From contig JAEEXN010000022.1 in assembly GCA_016291595.1 (NCBI GenBank), forward strand, positions 1 through 35,520: a stretch of DNA of 35,520 bases, in the 5' to 3' direction. The position numbers were made by a program, and so were the translations under genes. The stretch comes from Prevotella sp. GTDB lineage: Bacteria > Bacteroidota > Bacteroidia > Bacteroidales > Bacteroidaceae. The notes beneath the pieces are model-generated. The model saw only the letters and a program-made list of their open reading frames with translations, was not told where the DNA came from and searched no databases. This document shows, one piece after another, positions 15,606 through 24,663 of this stretch (the first letter of the stretch is position 1; each line of letters opens with the position of its first letter).

Positions 15606-16019
15606 GTGGCGCGAATATTATCAATAGATTACGGTAAGAAACGTACGGGATTAGCAGTCACCGACCCATTGCAAATCATAGCCAATGGGTTGGCGACTGT
15701 TTCTACTTCTACACTCTATGATTGGTTGAAGGACTATGTTGCCCGTGAAAATGTGGAGCGGATTGTCATTGGAGAACCGCGACAGACAAACGGACAGCCA
15801 AGTGAGAATCTGGCTCGTGTGCAGCAGTTCGTCAACCGTTGGCGTAAGTCTATGCCTCAGGTGCCTATAGAGTATTTCGACGAGCGTTTCACCTCAGTGC
15901 TAGCGCATCAGGCTATGCTGGATGGCGGGTTGAAAAAGAAAGACCGTCAAAACAAATCGCTAGTTGACGAGATTAGCGCCACCATTATATTGGAGGACTA
16001 TCTGCGTTCGCGCCGCTGA
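15606..16019 (+). CDS. ruvX: Putative pre-16S rRNA nuclease (YqgF/RuvX)
   Basis: A 137-residue RNase H-like protein of the YqgF family, involved in 16S rRNA 5'-end maturation in E. coli. Conserved parts: ILSIDYGKKRTGLAVTD (first catalytic Asp), VIGEPRQTNGQPSE, YFDERFTSV (catalytic Glu region), and KSLVDEISATIILEDYL (last Asp). I choose the GTG at 15606 because it places VARILSIDYG at the N-terminus, as in homologues, and AAGGAAA lies just upstream; an ATG at 15573 would overlap the SPOR gene's end by 22 bases. The frame is complete. Confidence 0.93.
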   Translation: MARILSIDYGKKRTGLAVTDPLQIIANGLATVSTSTLYDWLKDYVARENVERIVIGEPRQTNGQPSENLARVQQFVNRWRKSMPQVPIEYFDERFTSVLAHQAMLDGGLKKKDRQNKSLVDEISATIILEDYLRSRR

Positions 16020-16044
16020 TGTTTTTTTATTTTACGTTTTGATA

Positions 16045-16068
16045 ACTCTTAATTTTAAACTCTTAATT
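16045..16068 (+). repeat. Short direct repeat before def
   Basis: ACTCTTAATT occurs at 16045-16054 and 16059-16068, a 14-base period. It fills much of the 56-base gap between ruvX and def and ends 7 bases before the def start. Short A/T-rich repeats of this kind may be slippage products. Confidence 0.6.
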
Positions 16069-16075
16069 AGAACAA

Positions 16076-16639
16076 GTGATATTACCTATTTATATTTATG
16101 GACAGCCTGTGCTACGTAAGGTGTCGCAGGATATTCCGAAAGATTACCCCGGGCTGCAGCAGCTTATCGCAGATATGTATGAGACGATGACAGAGGCTGA
16201 CGGTATTGGTTTAGCTGGACCACAGATTGGCAAGAACATCCGTGTGGTGGTCATCGACCTTTCTCCGTTGGGAGAGGATCTGCCTGAGTATAAAGATTTT
16301 AAACACGCTTTCATCAATCCTCATATCATAGAGTACGATGAGACAAATACCGAAACCATGGAGGAAGGCTGCCTTAGTCTGCCTGGTATTCATGAGAATG
16401 TGACGCGTCCAACACGTATTCATGTACAGTATTTGGATGAAGATTTGAATGAGCACGATGAATGGGTGGAAGGATACTTGGCTCGTGTGATGCAACATGA
16501 GTTCGACCATTTGGATGCTAAGATGTTTGTCGACCGCGTCTCACCGCTTCGTAAACAGCTTATTAAGAGCAAACTTCGTGCTTTATTACAAGGACGTTAT
16601 CGTTGTGGTTACAGGACCAAGGCCGCATTGAGGAAGTAA
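16076..16639 (+). CDS. def: Peptide deformylase
   Basis: Removes the formyl group from the N-terminal methionine of new proteins; a metal-dependent cytoplasmic enzyme. The 187 residues hold all three motifs: GIGLAGPQIG (residues 43-52, with Gly where Ala is usual in GLAAPQ), EGCLS with metal ligand C99, and HEFDH with H141, E142 and H145. It begins at a GTG, giving MILPIYIYGQPVLRK, the usual Bacteroidota N-terminus; no ATG is nearby. The basic tail (RCGYRTKAALRK) is an extension past the core. It probably shares a transcript with ruvX, both serving translation. Confidence 0.97.
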   Translation: MILPIYIYGQPVLRKVSQDIPKDYPGLQQLIADMYETMTEADGIGLAGPQIGKNIRVVVIDLSPLGEDLPEYKDFKHAFINPHIIEYDETNTETMEEGCLSLPGIHENVTRPTRIHVQYLDEDLNEHDEWVEGYLARVMQHEFDHLDAKMFVDRVSPLRKQLIKSKLRALLQGRYRCGYRTKAALRK

Positions 16640-16658
16640 TAAGTGTATTGAATAAACG

Positions 16659-16759
16659 ATAAGAGATAAGTGGAAAGTGAAAAGGTTTTCTTTCGATTGA
16701 AATCAAACTGGGTAATAAGGGTCATAATGGCGCTTATCACTTATCACATATCTCTTATC
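16659..16759. repeat. Inverted repeat spanning the TPR gene start
   Basis: GATAAGAGATAAGTG (16659-16673) pairs with CACATATCTCTTATC (16745-16759), 14 of 15 bases, 71 bases apart. The right arm is preceded by a tandem CTTATCA/CTTATCA and lies inside the coding sequence, over the signal peptide. The two arms could form a hairpin hiding the start region, or be the ends of a small mobile repeat. Confidence 0.65.
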
Positions 16760-18673
16760 ACTTGTTTTGCCCAGTTCAACATCGATCGCCTGATCATGGT
16801 GGGACGCAGCGCGTTATATTACGAAGATTACGTGCTTTCCATCCAGTATTTTAATCAGGTGATTTCTGCAAAGCCATATCTTTATGAGCCTTGGTTTTAC
16901 AGAGGGGTTGCCAAATTCTACTTAGATGATTATGTCGGTGCTGAGGCTGACTGTTCCGAGGCCATCCGTATCAATCCGTATGTCAACAATTTGTACGAGC
17001 TTCGAGGTCTATGCCGCATACGCCAGTCGAAGTTCTCTGATGCAATTGGTGACTATGACATGTCAATTAAATACGATCCTTCAAATCAGGGCTTGTGGTA
17101 TAACCGTGTGCTTTGCAGGATACAGAACAAGGATTATGATGATGCACATCATGATTTAGACTCCATGATTGTGCGTTGGAAGAAATATGCACCATCTTAT
17201 TCGCTTAAGGCAGAAGTGTATCTGCAGCAAAAAGATACGGTGCAAGGCGCGAAATGGTTGGACAAGAGTCTGGAGATAGATCCGTATAATGGTGAGGCAT
17301 GGTCGGTTCGGGGTATTATCAGCATGTCGGATAACAAGTGGAAAGATGCCGACCAGCAGTTTGGCAAAGCCATACATTTGAAGCCGAAAGTAGTGAGTAA
17401 CTATATCAATCGTGCTTTGTCGCGCTATAACATCAATAATCTGCGTGGGGCAATGGCTGATTACGATAAGGCACTCGACCTCGATCCGAATAATTTCATC
17501 GGCCATTATAACCGTGCGCAGTTGCGCGTCCAGGTTGGAGATGATAACCGTGCCATTCTTGATTTTGACTATATTCTGCAGCATGAGCCTGACGATGTGA
17601 TGGCTCTTTTTAACCGTGCGATTCTGCTCGACCGCACAGGAAATCCTCGTGCAGCAATACGTGATTATTCGAAAGTTATCGATATGTATCCCAATTTCTG
17701 GACGGGACTGCAATATCGTGCACGATGCTATCGGAAATTAGGAATGACTGCGCAGGCGGAACTCGATGAGTTCAGAATCTTCAAGGCACAGATGAACAAG
17801 CACTTGGGCATTCAACCGCGATTGAAGAAAAAGCAAATACGTAAGAAGAGTGATATCGATCTGGAGAAGTATAACCAGATGGTGACAGAGGACGAAACTA
17901 CTGTTGAGCATGAGTATAGCAGTGCTTATAGGGGAAAAGTGCAGAATCATAAAGTTGAAGCAGAGTATATGCCAATGTACGGAATGGATTTCGCCCATTA
18001 TAACAATGGTGTGAACAGCTATCAGGCGTTCATCGTCGAAGTGGAAGACTTTAATAGAAAACATCCACAAGCTGCAAAATTATTTGTCACTTGTGGTCAG
18101 CAAGGAATGAATGAGGAAGAGTCGACAGCCTGTTTTGAGCGCATTGACACTCTTACGGCTGGCCTGATGGCAGCTAAGTCTGCTTCCGAAAGCACTCCAT
18201 GGCTGTTGCAACGTGCTGTTGCATATTCCAAGATGCAGAACTTTGCCGATGCCATCAACGATTTGACTGCTTACTTGCAGATAGACTCAACTTCCGCCAT
18301 AGGTTATTGGCAACGAGCAGTATGCCAGACTTTGCTCAATGAATTCGATGCTTCACAAGGACAGAATACTCAAATGAAGGCTGCTCGTGCAGTTGATGAT
18401 TTTAATATGGCTATCCGTCTCAGTGAAGGAAATGCGTATTTCTACTACGATAGAGGAAATTTCTACGCACTTCGTAAGGAATACAGCAAAGCTCTGGAAG
18501 ACTATTCTATTGCCATAAGGTTAGACTCCAAACTGGCTGAAGCATACTATAATCGTGGACTTGTTCGTATCTATAGCAATCATAAGAGTGAGGGAATAGA
18601 AGATTTGAGTAAGGCTGGTGAGTTGGGCATATATAATGCATATAGCGTGATCAAAAAGTATAGTGGCAAGTGA
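16670..18673 (+). CDS. Secreted or envelope TPR-repeat protein
   Basis: A 667-residue protein made largely of tetratricopeptide repeats, a helical scaffold for protein contacts. Repeats run from about residue 55 to 375 (for example YEPWFYRGVAKFYLDDYVGA, LWYNRVLCRIQNKDYDDAHH, FIGHYNRAQLRVQVGDDNRA) and again near 515-655. A non-repeat linker of roughly 130 residues, basic at first (LKKKQIRKKSDIDLEKYNQM), separates them. The start is uncertain: the GTG at 16670 gives a basic N-region before the hydrophobic segment ending CFAQ; an ATG at 16727 gives a short signal with no positive charge. The hydrophobic segment is coded by CTTATCAC repeats. It starts 30 bases after def. The role is unknown. Confidence 0.87.
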   Translation: MESEKVFFRLKSNWVIRVIMALITYHISLITCFAQFNIDRLIMVGRSALYYEDYVLSIQYFNQVISAKPYLYEPWFYRGVAKFYLDDYVGAEADCSEAIRINPYVNNLYELRGLCRIRQSKFSDAIGDYDMSIKYDPSNQGLWYNRVLCRIQNKDYDDAHHDLDSMIVRWKKYAPSYSLKAEVYLQQKDTVQGAKWLDKSLEIDPYNGEAWSVRGIISMSDNKWKDADQQFGKAIHLKPKVVSNYINRALSRYNINNLRGAMADYDKALDLDPNNFIGHYNRAQLRVQVGDDNRAILDFDYILQHEPDDVMALFNRAILLDRTGNPRAAIRDYSKVIDMYPNFWTGLQYRARCYRKLGMTAQAELDEFRIFKAQMNKHLGIQPRLKKKQIRKKSDIDLEKYNQMVTEDETTVEHEYSSAYRGKVQNHKVEAEYMPMYGMDFAHYNNGVNSYQAFIVEVEDFNRKHPQAAKLFVTCGQQGMNEEESTACFERIDTLTAGLMAAKSASESTPWLLQRAVAYSKMQNFADAINDLTAYLQIDSTSAIGYWQRAVCQTLLNEFDASQGQNTQMKAARAVDDFNMAIRLSEGNAYFYYDRGNFYALRKEYSKALEDYSIAIRLDSKLAEAYYNRGLVRIYSNHKSEGIEDLSKAGELGIYNAYSVIKKYSGK

Positions 18674-18782
18674 TTTGCAGTATTGAGGAGAGTTGCTTTT
18701 TATTATTTAGAGAGAATTGCTGAAGGCTAAAATAATCTGAGAAATTCTGCAAGTTTCTGTGGGCGAAATGAAAAGAAAGTAT
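18674..18782. other. Spacer before thrS
   Basis: No gene or clear terminator is seen. GAGAGTTGC, GAGAATTGC and GAAATTCTGC recur about every 24-27 bases, too loosely to call a repeat. The thrS -7 box follows at 18783. Confidence 0.3.
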
Positions 18783-18790
18783 TACCTTTG
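18783..18790 (+). promoter_or_regulatory. -7 box of thrS
   Basis: A perfect TACCTTTG lies 30 bases before the thrS ATG; no TTTG is seen at the -33 spacing. Confidence 0.6.
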
Positions 18791-18820
18791 CATCCGATTA
18801 AATTATAATATCAATTTGTT

Positions 18821-20764
18821 ATGGTAAAAATTACATTTCCTGACGGATCTGTTCGCTCGTATGAACAGGGCGTGACAGGCTATCAAATCGCAGAGAGCAT
18901 TTCGCCTGCTCTCGCCCGCGACGTTGTATCTTGCGGGGTGAATGGCGAGACAGTAGAACTTAACCGTCCAATCAATGAGGATGCTACCATCGCACTTTAC
19001 AAGTTTAGCGATGATGAGGGAAAACACACCTTCTGGCACACTAGTGCACACCTTCTGGCTGAAGCTCTTAAAGAGTTGTATCCCGGCATTCAGTTCGGTT
19101 TTGGTCCTGCTATTGAAAATGGATTCTTCTATGATGTGCTTTTGCCCAATGGTGAGGCTATAAAAGAGTCCGATTTTGCAAAGATTGAGGACAAAATGCG
19201 CGAACTGGCAAAAAAAGACGAGCCGGTGGTGCGCCGCGATGTAGCTAAAGCTGATGCTTTGAAGGAGTTCAAGGCTGATGGGCAGGAGTACAAGTGCGAG
19301 CATATTGACCTCGATTTGGAAGATGGTACTATCTCTACATATACACAAGGTAATTTCACTGACCTATGTCGTGGTCCGCACCTTGTTTCTACAGGCGCTA
19401 TCAAAGCCCTCAAACTGACTTCAGTTGCAGGTGCTTTCTGGCGTGGCGATGCTACTCGTGAGCAGATGCAGCGTCTTTATGGTATCTCGTTCCCCAAGAA
19501 GAAGATGCTCGATGAGTATCTTGTGATGCTGGAGGAAGCTAAGAAACGTGACCACCGCAAGATAGGTAAGGAGATGGAACTATTCATGTTCTCCGAGCGT
19601 GTGGGTAAAGGACTGCCCATCTGGCTGCCCAAAGGAACAGAGCTTCGTCTGCGTCTGCAGGACCATCTGCGCAAGGTGCAGAAACGTTTTGGCTATCAGG
19701 AGGTTATCACTCCGCATATTGGCTCTAAGAATCTTTATGTGACCAGTGGCCACTATGCTCATTATGGCAAGGACTCTTTCCGTCCCATCACCACTCCTGA
19801 GGAGGGAGAAGAGTATATGCTGAAACCGATGAACTGTCCTCATCACTGTGAGATTTTCGCATCAAAGCCCCGTTCGTATCGTGATCTGCCCTTACGCATA
19901 GCTGAGTTCGGTACGGTTTATCGCTACGAGCAGAGTGGTGAGTTACACGGCTTGACTCGTGTCCGTTCGTTTACACAGGATGACGCCCATTTGTTCTGCC
20001 GTCCCGACCAAGTGAAACAGGAATTCCTGGGGGTGATGGACATTGTGAATATTGTACTCAATGCCTTTGGCTTTAACTTTGAGGCACAGATTTCACTCCG
20101 TGATCCTAATGATCATGACAAGTATGTGGGTACTGACGAGGATTGGGCTATGGCCGAGAAAGCTATTGTTGAGGCTTGTGAGGAGAAGGGCTTAACTGCC
20201 AAGATTGAGTATGGCGAGGCTGCTTTTTATGGGCCGAAACTCGATTTTATGATTAAGGATGCCATCGGCCGTCGTTGGCAGTTGGGTACTATTCAGGTAG
20301 ACTATAACCTGCCGAAGCGTTTCCAGTTGGAATATACTGACGAGGATAACACCAAAAAGACTCCCGTCATGATTCACCGTGCACCATTCGGTTCTATGGA
20401 GCGTTTCACCGCTGTGCTCATTGAGCATACTGCAGGCCACTTCCCCTTATGGCTTACACCTGATCAAGTTGCAATCCTTCCTCTCTCGGAAAAATACAAC
20501 GACTATGCAAAGGAGGTCGCCCGCCAGTTTGACCTGCAGGGCGTTCGTGCTACTATTGACATGCGTAACGAGAAGTTGGGACGCAAAATCCGTGACAACG
20601 AGTTGAAGCGGATTCCTTACATGGTGATAGTAGGTGAAAAAGAGGCAGCCGAGGGACTTGTCTCTATGCGTCAGCAGGGTGGTGGCGAGCAGGCAACTAT
20701 GACCATCCAGGCGTTCATTGACAAAATCAACAATCAGGTTGCTGAGATGACAAAAGAATTCTAA
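18821..20764 (+). CDS. thrS: Threonine-tRNA ligase
   Basis: Charges tRNA-Thr and edits Ser mischarges. The full-length protein has 647 residues. Order: TGS domain (residues 1-62, starting [14 protein letters not shown]); editing domain with [11 protein letters not shown] and the [11 protein letters not shown]ys-His pair; class II core with [10 protein letters not shown] (zinc Cys and His), [17 protein letters not shown] (motif 2), DDAHLFC and [10 protein letters not shown] (motif 3); C-terminal anticodon domain from about residue 548. All zinc ligands and motifs are present. It leads the thrS-infC-rpmI-rplT cluster known from many bacteria. A promoter before infC suggests the later genes can also be expressed separately. 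Confidence 0.98.
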   Translation: MVKITFPDGSVRSYEQGVTGYQIAESISPALARDVVSCGVNGETVELNRPINEDATIALYKFSDDEGKHTFWHTSAHLLAEALKELYPGIQFGFGPAIENGFFYDVLLPNGEAIKESDFAKIEDKMRELAKKDEPVVRRDVAKADALKEFKADGQEYKCEHIDLDLEDGTISTYTQGNFTDLCRGPHLVSTGAIKALKLTSVAGAFWRGDATREQMQRLYGISFPKKKMLDEYLVMLEEAKKRDHRKIGKEMELFMFSERVGKGLPIWLPKGTELRLRLQDHLRKVQKRFGYQEVITPHIGSKNLYVTSGHYAHYGKDSFRPITTPEEGEEYMLKPMNCPHHCEIFASKPRSYRDLPLRIAEFGTVYRYEQSGELHGLTRVRSFTQDDAHLFCRPDQVKQEFLGVMDIVNIVLNAFGFNFEAQISLRDPNDHDKYVGTDEDWAMAEKAIVEACEEKGLTAKIEYGEAAFYGPKLDFMIKDAIGRRWQLGTIQVDYNLPKRFQLEYTDEDNTKKTPVMIHRAPFGSMERFTAVLIEHTAGHFPLWLTPDQVAILPLSEKYNDYAKEVARQFDLQGVRATIDMRNEKLGRKIRDNELKRIPYMVIVGEKEAAEGLVSMRQQGGGEQATMTIQAFIDKINNQVAEMTKEF

Positions 20765-20791
20765 AATTGTTGGCAACTGACTGACAATTTG

Positions 20792-20891
20792 AAGTGGCAA
20801 GTGGCAGGTGATAGGCGATGAGTAGAACCGTGTTGTTAAAAAAACGTAAATCACGCGGTACTTATCAGTTAACGTTTATCACTTGTCACTT
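20792..20891. repeat. Imperfect inverted repeat between thrS and infC
   Basis: The left arm starts with a tandem AAGTGGC (20792-20798, 20799-20805) followed by AGGTGATA; the right arm is TATCACTTGTCACTT (20877-20891). Dropping one 7-base unit from the left arm, 14 of 15 bases pair. The words resemble the TTATCAC repeats near the TPR gene start, so this may be a related small dispersed element. The right arm reaches into the infC promoter area. Confidence 0.55.
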
Positions 20892-20899
20892 CTTTTTAT

Positions 20900-20907
20900 T
20901 ACCTTTG
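20900..20907 (+). promoter_or_regulatory. -7 box of infC
   Basis: A perfect TACCTTTG lies 37 bases before the infC ATG. A TTTA at 20875-20878 is at suitable spacing (21) as a weak -33 box, just within or beside the right arm of the inverted repeat. Confidence 0.6.
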
Positions 20908-20944
20908 CAGCCGATTTCCCAATAAGTAGAACCAAAAATAGTTA

Positions 20945-21658
20945 ATGAAGAACGACAAAAAAGGTAATCAGTACCGTGTGAACGAGCAGATTCGTGTCCG
21001 CGAAGTACGCATTGTGGGTGATAACGGGTCTTCTGTTGTGCCTACGCGTCAGGCATTAGATATGGCGCATCAGCAGGGTGTAGACCTTGTTGAGATTTCG
21101 CCAAATGCTAATCCTCCTGTTTGTCGTCTGATTGACTATAGTAAGTTCCTCTACCAGCAGAAGAAACGTGCTAAGGAGATGAAAGCCAAGCAAGTAAAAC
21201 AAGAGGTGAAGGAAATACGATTCGGTCCTCAGACTGATGACCATGACTACAACTTCAAGTTGAAGCATGCCAAGGAATTCTTGGAGCAAGGCAATAAGGT
21301 TCGCGCATATGTGTTCTTCCGTGGGCGTTCTATCTTATTTAAGGAACAAGGTGAGGTGTTGCTCCTGCGTTTTGCTAATGATTTGGAGGAATATGGAAAG
21401 GTGGAGTCGATGCCCTCGCTTGAAGGTAAGAAGATGTTCTTATATCTCAGCCCTAAGAAAGCTGGTGTAGCAAAGAAGAGCCAGCAGAAGATGGACCGCG
21501 AGCGTCGCGAGAATGAAGCAAAGGAAGCTGAGAAGAAGAGTAGGGAAGAGGCGGCTGCAAATGCTGATACTGATGATGAGTCTCCAGCAAATGGCGGCTT
21601 GTTCGCCAATATAAAAGGTGGTGATGAGTTGCTCAAGAAGTTGAAAGGCGGAGATTAG
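20945..21658 (+). CDS. infC: Translation initiation factor IF-3
   Basis: Keeps 30S subunits free and checks start-codon and initiator tRNA choice. The 237 residues are longer than the usual 180 or so. The N-domain begins [16 protein letters not shown] and includes [25 protein letters not shown] (from about residue 50); the linker is Lys-rich; the C-domain has [20 protein letters not shown] and [10 protein letters not shown]. The last 60 or so residues are an added charged tail, first a Lys/Glu/Arg coiled-coil-like stretch, then Asp-rich, ending LLKKLKGGD; such tails are known in Bacteroidota IF-3. It starts with ATG rather than the rare AUU used for autocontrol in E. coli. Confidence 0.97.
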   Translation: MKNDKKGNQYRVNEQIRVREVRIVGDNGSSVVPTRQALDMAHQQGVDLVEISPNANPPVCRLIDYSKFLYQQKKRAKEMKAKQVKQEVKEIRFGPQTDDHDYNFKLKHAKEFLEQGNKVRAYVFFRGRSILFKEQGEVLLLRFANDLEEYGKVESMPSLEGKKMFLYLSPKKAGVAKKSQQKMDRERRENEAKEAEKKSREEAAANADTDDESPANGGLFANIKGGDELLKKLKGGD

Positions 21659-21687
21659 TAATTAGTCAGTAATAAAAAAGAAGATCA

Positions 21688-21719
21688 GGTGCGTAACGCC
21701 CGGTATATGCGTTGCCACC
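21688..21719 (+). promoter_or_regulatory. Stem-loop leader of rpmI-rplT
   Basis: GGTGCGTAACGC (21688-21699) can pair with GCGTTGCCACC (21709-21719) with one bulge or mismatch, around a 9-base loop, in the 95-base gap between infC and rpmI. L20 binds and represses its own leader in other bacteria, so this may be the L20 control site. It lacks a T-run and is not a terminator. The role is inferred from location and structure. Confidence 0.5.
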
Positions 21720-21753
21720 ATATAATAAATAACCAATTTAAAAATTAAAAAAA

Positions 21754-21951
21754 ATGCCAAAAGTAAAGACAAATTCCGGTGCGAAGAAGAGATTCCGCTT
21801 CACCGGTACAGGTAAGATTAAGAGACAACATGCTTACCACAGTCACATTCTGACCAAGAAAACCAAGAAACAAAAGCGTAATCTGGTTCACTCGGCCATC
21901 GTTGATACCAATAACATGAAGCAGGTTCGTGACCTGTTGTGTCTCCGTTAA
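21754..21951 (+). CDS. rpmI: 50S ribosomal protein L35
   Basis: A small, very basic 65-residue component of the large subunit. The N-terminus [20 protein letters not shown] and the middle [19 protein letters not shown] are typical of L35. It starts 95 bases after infC and is followed by rplT 32 bases later, the universal infC-rpmI-rplT order. An A-rich stretch precedes the ATG. Confidence 0.98.
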   Translation: MPKVKTNSGAKKRFRFTGTGKIKRQHAYHSHILTKKTKKQKRNLVHSAIVDTNNMKQVRDLLCLR

Positions 21952-21983
21952 ACCTATTGTCAAACATTTAAAGAGTAAAAACT

Positions 21984-22328
21984 ATGCCAAGATCAGTAAA
22001 TCACGTTGCTTCAAGAGCAAAGCGTAAAAGAATTCTTAAGCTCACTCGTGGCTACTTTGGTGCCCGCAAGAATGTTTGGACAGTAGCCAAGAACACATGG
22101 GAGAAGGGTCTTACCTATGCCTATCGTGACCGTCGTAACAAGAAACGCAACTTCCGCTCTCTGTGGATTCAGCGTATTAATGCTGCCGCTCGTCTCGAGG
22201 GTATGAGTTATTCTGTGCTCATGGGTAAGCTTAGCAAGGCTGGTATCGAGATTAACCGTAAAGTACTCGCAGACCTCGCTGTTAACAACCCTGAGGCTTT
22301 CAAAGCTATCGTTGAGAAAGTAAAGTAA
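21984..22328 (+). CDS. rplT: 50S ribosomal protein L20
   Basis: A 114-residue protein needed for early 50S assembly, binding 23S rRNA. The N-terminus [20 protein letters not shown] and [15 protein letters not shown], then [20 protein letters not shown], are standard L20. In other bacteria L20 also represses its operon by binding leader RNA; a candidate leader stem lies before rpmI. It ends the cluster and is followed 20 bases later by a strong terminator. Confidence 0.98.
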   Translation: MPRSVNHVASRAKRKRILKLTRGYFGARKNVWTVAKNTWEKGLTYAYRDRRNKKRNFRSLWIQRINAAARLEGMSYSVLMGKLSKAGIEINRKVLADLAVNNPEAFKAIVEKVK

Positions 22329-22348
22329 ATTCTTATTCGAATAAGTAG

Positions 22349-22386
22349 AAAGGACGAAACTTGAGTTTCGTCCTTTTTATTTTTTC
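22349..22386 (+). terminator. Intrinsic terminator of the infC-rpmI-rplT transcript
   Basis: AAAGGACGAAAC (22349-22360) and GTTTCGTCCTTT (22365-22376) form a perfect 12-base stem with a 4-base loop (TTGA), running into a T-rich tail. The A-rich side on the other strand allows it to work for the convergent tex gene too. Confidence 0.92.
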
Positions 22387-22416
22387 AAAGTATAAGCCAA
22401 TAGCTATTATGGACTT

Positions 22417-24609
22417 TTATGATTGAATTCCCCGCATACTGAGCGAAATACGCTGACGGCGGAAGTCAACATCCTTTACACGGACGCGCACATGCTGGTG
22501 CAGTTTAACTATATCATTTGGGTCTTTCACATAGTGGTCAGCCAATTGCGACACATGGACAAGACCGTCCTGATGTACGCCAATGTCGACAAAAGCCCCA
22601 AATTTTGTAATGTTTGTCACAATGCCGGGCAAAATCATACCCTCAACAAGGTCATCAATAGATTGAACGCTGGGATCGAACTCAAATTCCTCAATTTGTT
22701 CACGTGGGTCAAGTCCAGGTTTTTCCAATTCTTGCATGATATCGGTTAGGGTAGGAATACCAACAGTGTCGTTCGCATACTTCTTTAAATCGATTAGTTT
22801 ACGCTTCTCAGTATCTTTCATCAATTCGACAATAGTACAGCCGCAGTCTTTTGCCATCTGCTCAACGATGGTGTAACTCTCAGGATGTACAGCACTCCTA
22901 TCGAGCGGGTTTTTTGCATCTGGAATACGTAGAAAACCTGCACATTGCTCAAAGGCGGCGGGTCCTAATCGTGGTACCTTCTTCAATTGGGCACGTGAGG
23001 AGAATGCTCCGTGTTCTTTTCGATAGTCAACAATATTCTTAGCAAGTGCTGCTCCTAGACCACTGACGTACATCAGCAGATGCTGGCTGGCTGTATTGAG
23101 GTTTACGCCCACCATGTTCACACAACTCTCAACTGTCTGGTCGAGACTCTTTTTTAACTTACTTTGGTCTACATCATGCTGGTATTGTCCAACACCGATG
23201 CTCTTTGGATCTATCTTCACCAATTCTGCCAATGGGTCCATCAGCCTGCGGCCGATGCTGACAGCTCCACGCACAGTTACATCTTCGTCAGGGAATTCTT
23301 CTCGTGCTGTTTTTGAGGCTGAGTAGATAGATGCGCCGTCTTCACTGACGGTGAATACTTGTACGCTGGAACTCCAGTTCTTGTCGTTACTTTCAGAATC
23401 ATCAGTTGGTAGTGCATACTTTCCTGCCAGAACATCTTTGATAAAGTCGTTGGTTTCACGACTGGCTGTGCCGTTGCCTATAGCGATGGCCTCTATCTGA
23501 TACTTCCTCAGCATCTTTTCCATGCTGATGGCTGCCTGCATCTGTTTGTTAATGGGGGGATGCGGAAAAATAGCCTCATGATGAAGCAAGTTTCCTTGTG
23601 CATCCAAGCAGACAATCTTACAACCTGTGCGGAATCCAGGATCAACGCCCATGACACGTTTTTGTCCCAAAGGAGCGGAGAGCAATAGTTGTCGAAGATT
23701 TTCAGTAAACACTTGTATAGCTTCGTCATCAGCCTTTTCCTTACTCAAATTGGAAAACTCTGTCTCGATTGCGGGCTTGAGCAGGCGTTTGAAAGAATCC
23801 TCCACAGCCTCAGTAACAAGTCGGGAACACTTTCCGTATCCGCGAACATGCAATCTGCACAACCGCTCAACGCACTCTACATCATCGGCCCCGATACTGA
23901 CACGCAAGATGCCTTCAGCCTCGCCACGGCGCATGGCCAGCAAACGGTGGCTGGTACAACGTCGAAGCGGTTCCTGCCAGTCGAAATAATCAGAGAATTT
24001 TTGCGCCTCGTCCGTATCCTTTTTTGCCTTCACCACTTTCGAGGTAATTACAGCATTGCGGCGAAAGATGCTACGTATGCTGTTACGTGATCGCTCATCC
24101 TCACTCACAATCTCTGCGATAATATCCTTGGCACCGGTAATAGCTTCCTCAACGGTGGCAGGTCCTGACTGAGTATTCACAAAGCGTCGCGCTGTTTCTA
24201 ATGGGTTGGCATCGCGCTGCATCATGATGATGGTGGCCAGTGGTTCCAGCCCCAACTCACGAGCAACTTGTGCGCGCGTCCTTCTCTTGGGACGATAGGG
24301 CAGATAGATGTCCTCTAATTCTGTTGGCTCCCAGCAGTTGTCGATACGCTGCTGTAGTTCGGGATTCATTTTCCCAGCCTCAGTAATAGTCTTGACGATG
24401 GTTTCCTTACGCTTGGCAGTCTCCTTCAGTCGCTCGTTCATGTCACTGATGGCAGTAATCTGTACCTCATTCAGTCCGCCTGTCTTTTCTTTGCGATAAC
24501 GTGAGATGAACGGTATGGTGCATCCCAATTCCAGCAAAGCCAATGTGTTGTCGACCGCTGTGACAGGCAGCGACAGAAATTGTGCAATATGTTTTGAGAA
24601 AATATTCAT
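22417..24609 (-). CDS. tex: Tex-family RNA-binding transcription accessory protein
   Basis: A 730-residue Tex protein, a nucleic-acid-binding factor linked to transcription and to RNA processing. Order: Tex N-terminal helical domain (FISRYRKEKTGGLNE near residue 40, YLPYRPKRRTRAQVARELGL); YqgF/RNase H-like domain from about residue 320 (VMGVDPGFRTGCKIVCLD, AIAIGNGTASRET); helix-hairpin-helix (TASQHLLMYVSGLGAALAKN); C-terminal S1 domain (LPGIVTNITKFGAFVDIGVH, DGLVHVSQL). The ATG at 24609 gives MNIFSKHIAQF, the family start; a 46-residue extension upstream would run through the promoter. It is divergent from the ABC-F gene and convergent with rplT. Confidence 0.96.
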   Translation of the reverse strand: MNIFSKHIAQFLSLPVTAVDNTLALLELGCTIPFISRYRKEKTGGLNEVQITAISDMNERLKETAKRKETIVKTITEAGKMNPELQQRIDNCWEPTELEDIYLPYRPKRRTRAQVARELGLEPLATIIMMQRDANPLETARRFVNTQSGPATVEEAITGAKDIIAEIVSEDERSRNSIRSIFRRNAVITSKVVKAKKDTDEAQKFSDYFDWQEPLRRCTSHRLLAMRRGEAEGILRVSIGADDVECVERLCRLHVRGYGKCSRLVTEAVEDSFKRLLKPAIETEFSNLSKEKADDEAIQVFTENLRQLLLSAPLGQKRVMGVDPGFRTGCKIVCLDAQGNLLHHEAIFPHPPINKQMQAAISMEKMLRKYQIEAIAIGNGTASRETNDFIKDVLAGKYALPTDDSESNDKNWSSSVQVFTVSEDGASIYSASKTAREEFPDEDVTVRGAVSIGRRLMDPLAELVKIDPKSIGVGQYQHDVDQSKLKKSLDQTVESCVNMVGVNLNTASQHLLMYVSGLGAALAKNIVDYRKEHGAFSSRAQLKKVPRLGPAAFEQCAGFLRIPDAKNPLDRSAVHPESYTIVEQMAKDCGCTIVELMKDTEKRKLIDLKKYANDTVGIPTLTDIMQELEKPGLDPREQIEEFEFDPSVQSIDDLVEGMILPGIVTNITKFGAFVDIGVHQDGLVHVSQLADHYVKDPNDIVKLHQHVRVRVKDVDFRRQRISLSMRGIQS

Positions 24610-24631
24610 GGATATGTGTATATGTATGATG

Positions 24632-24663
24632 CAAAAATAATATTTTTTTGTAGAATATGCAAA
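24632..24663 (-). promoter_or_regulatory. Promoter of tex
   Basis: Minus-strand TTTG (24660-24663) and TATTTTTG (24632-24639) are 20 bases apart. The leader to the ATG at 24609 is about 18 bases. It overlaps the divergent ABC-F promoter by 17 bases. Confidence 0.75.

Noticed and set aside
18686..18750. Tandem repeat of GAGAGTTGC-like words
   Set aside because: Only 6-7 bases are shared and the spacing varies, so it does not stand out from A/T-rich spacer DNA.
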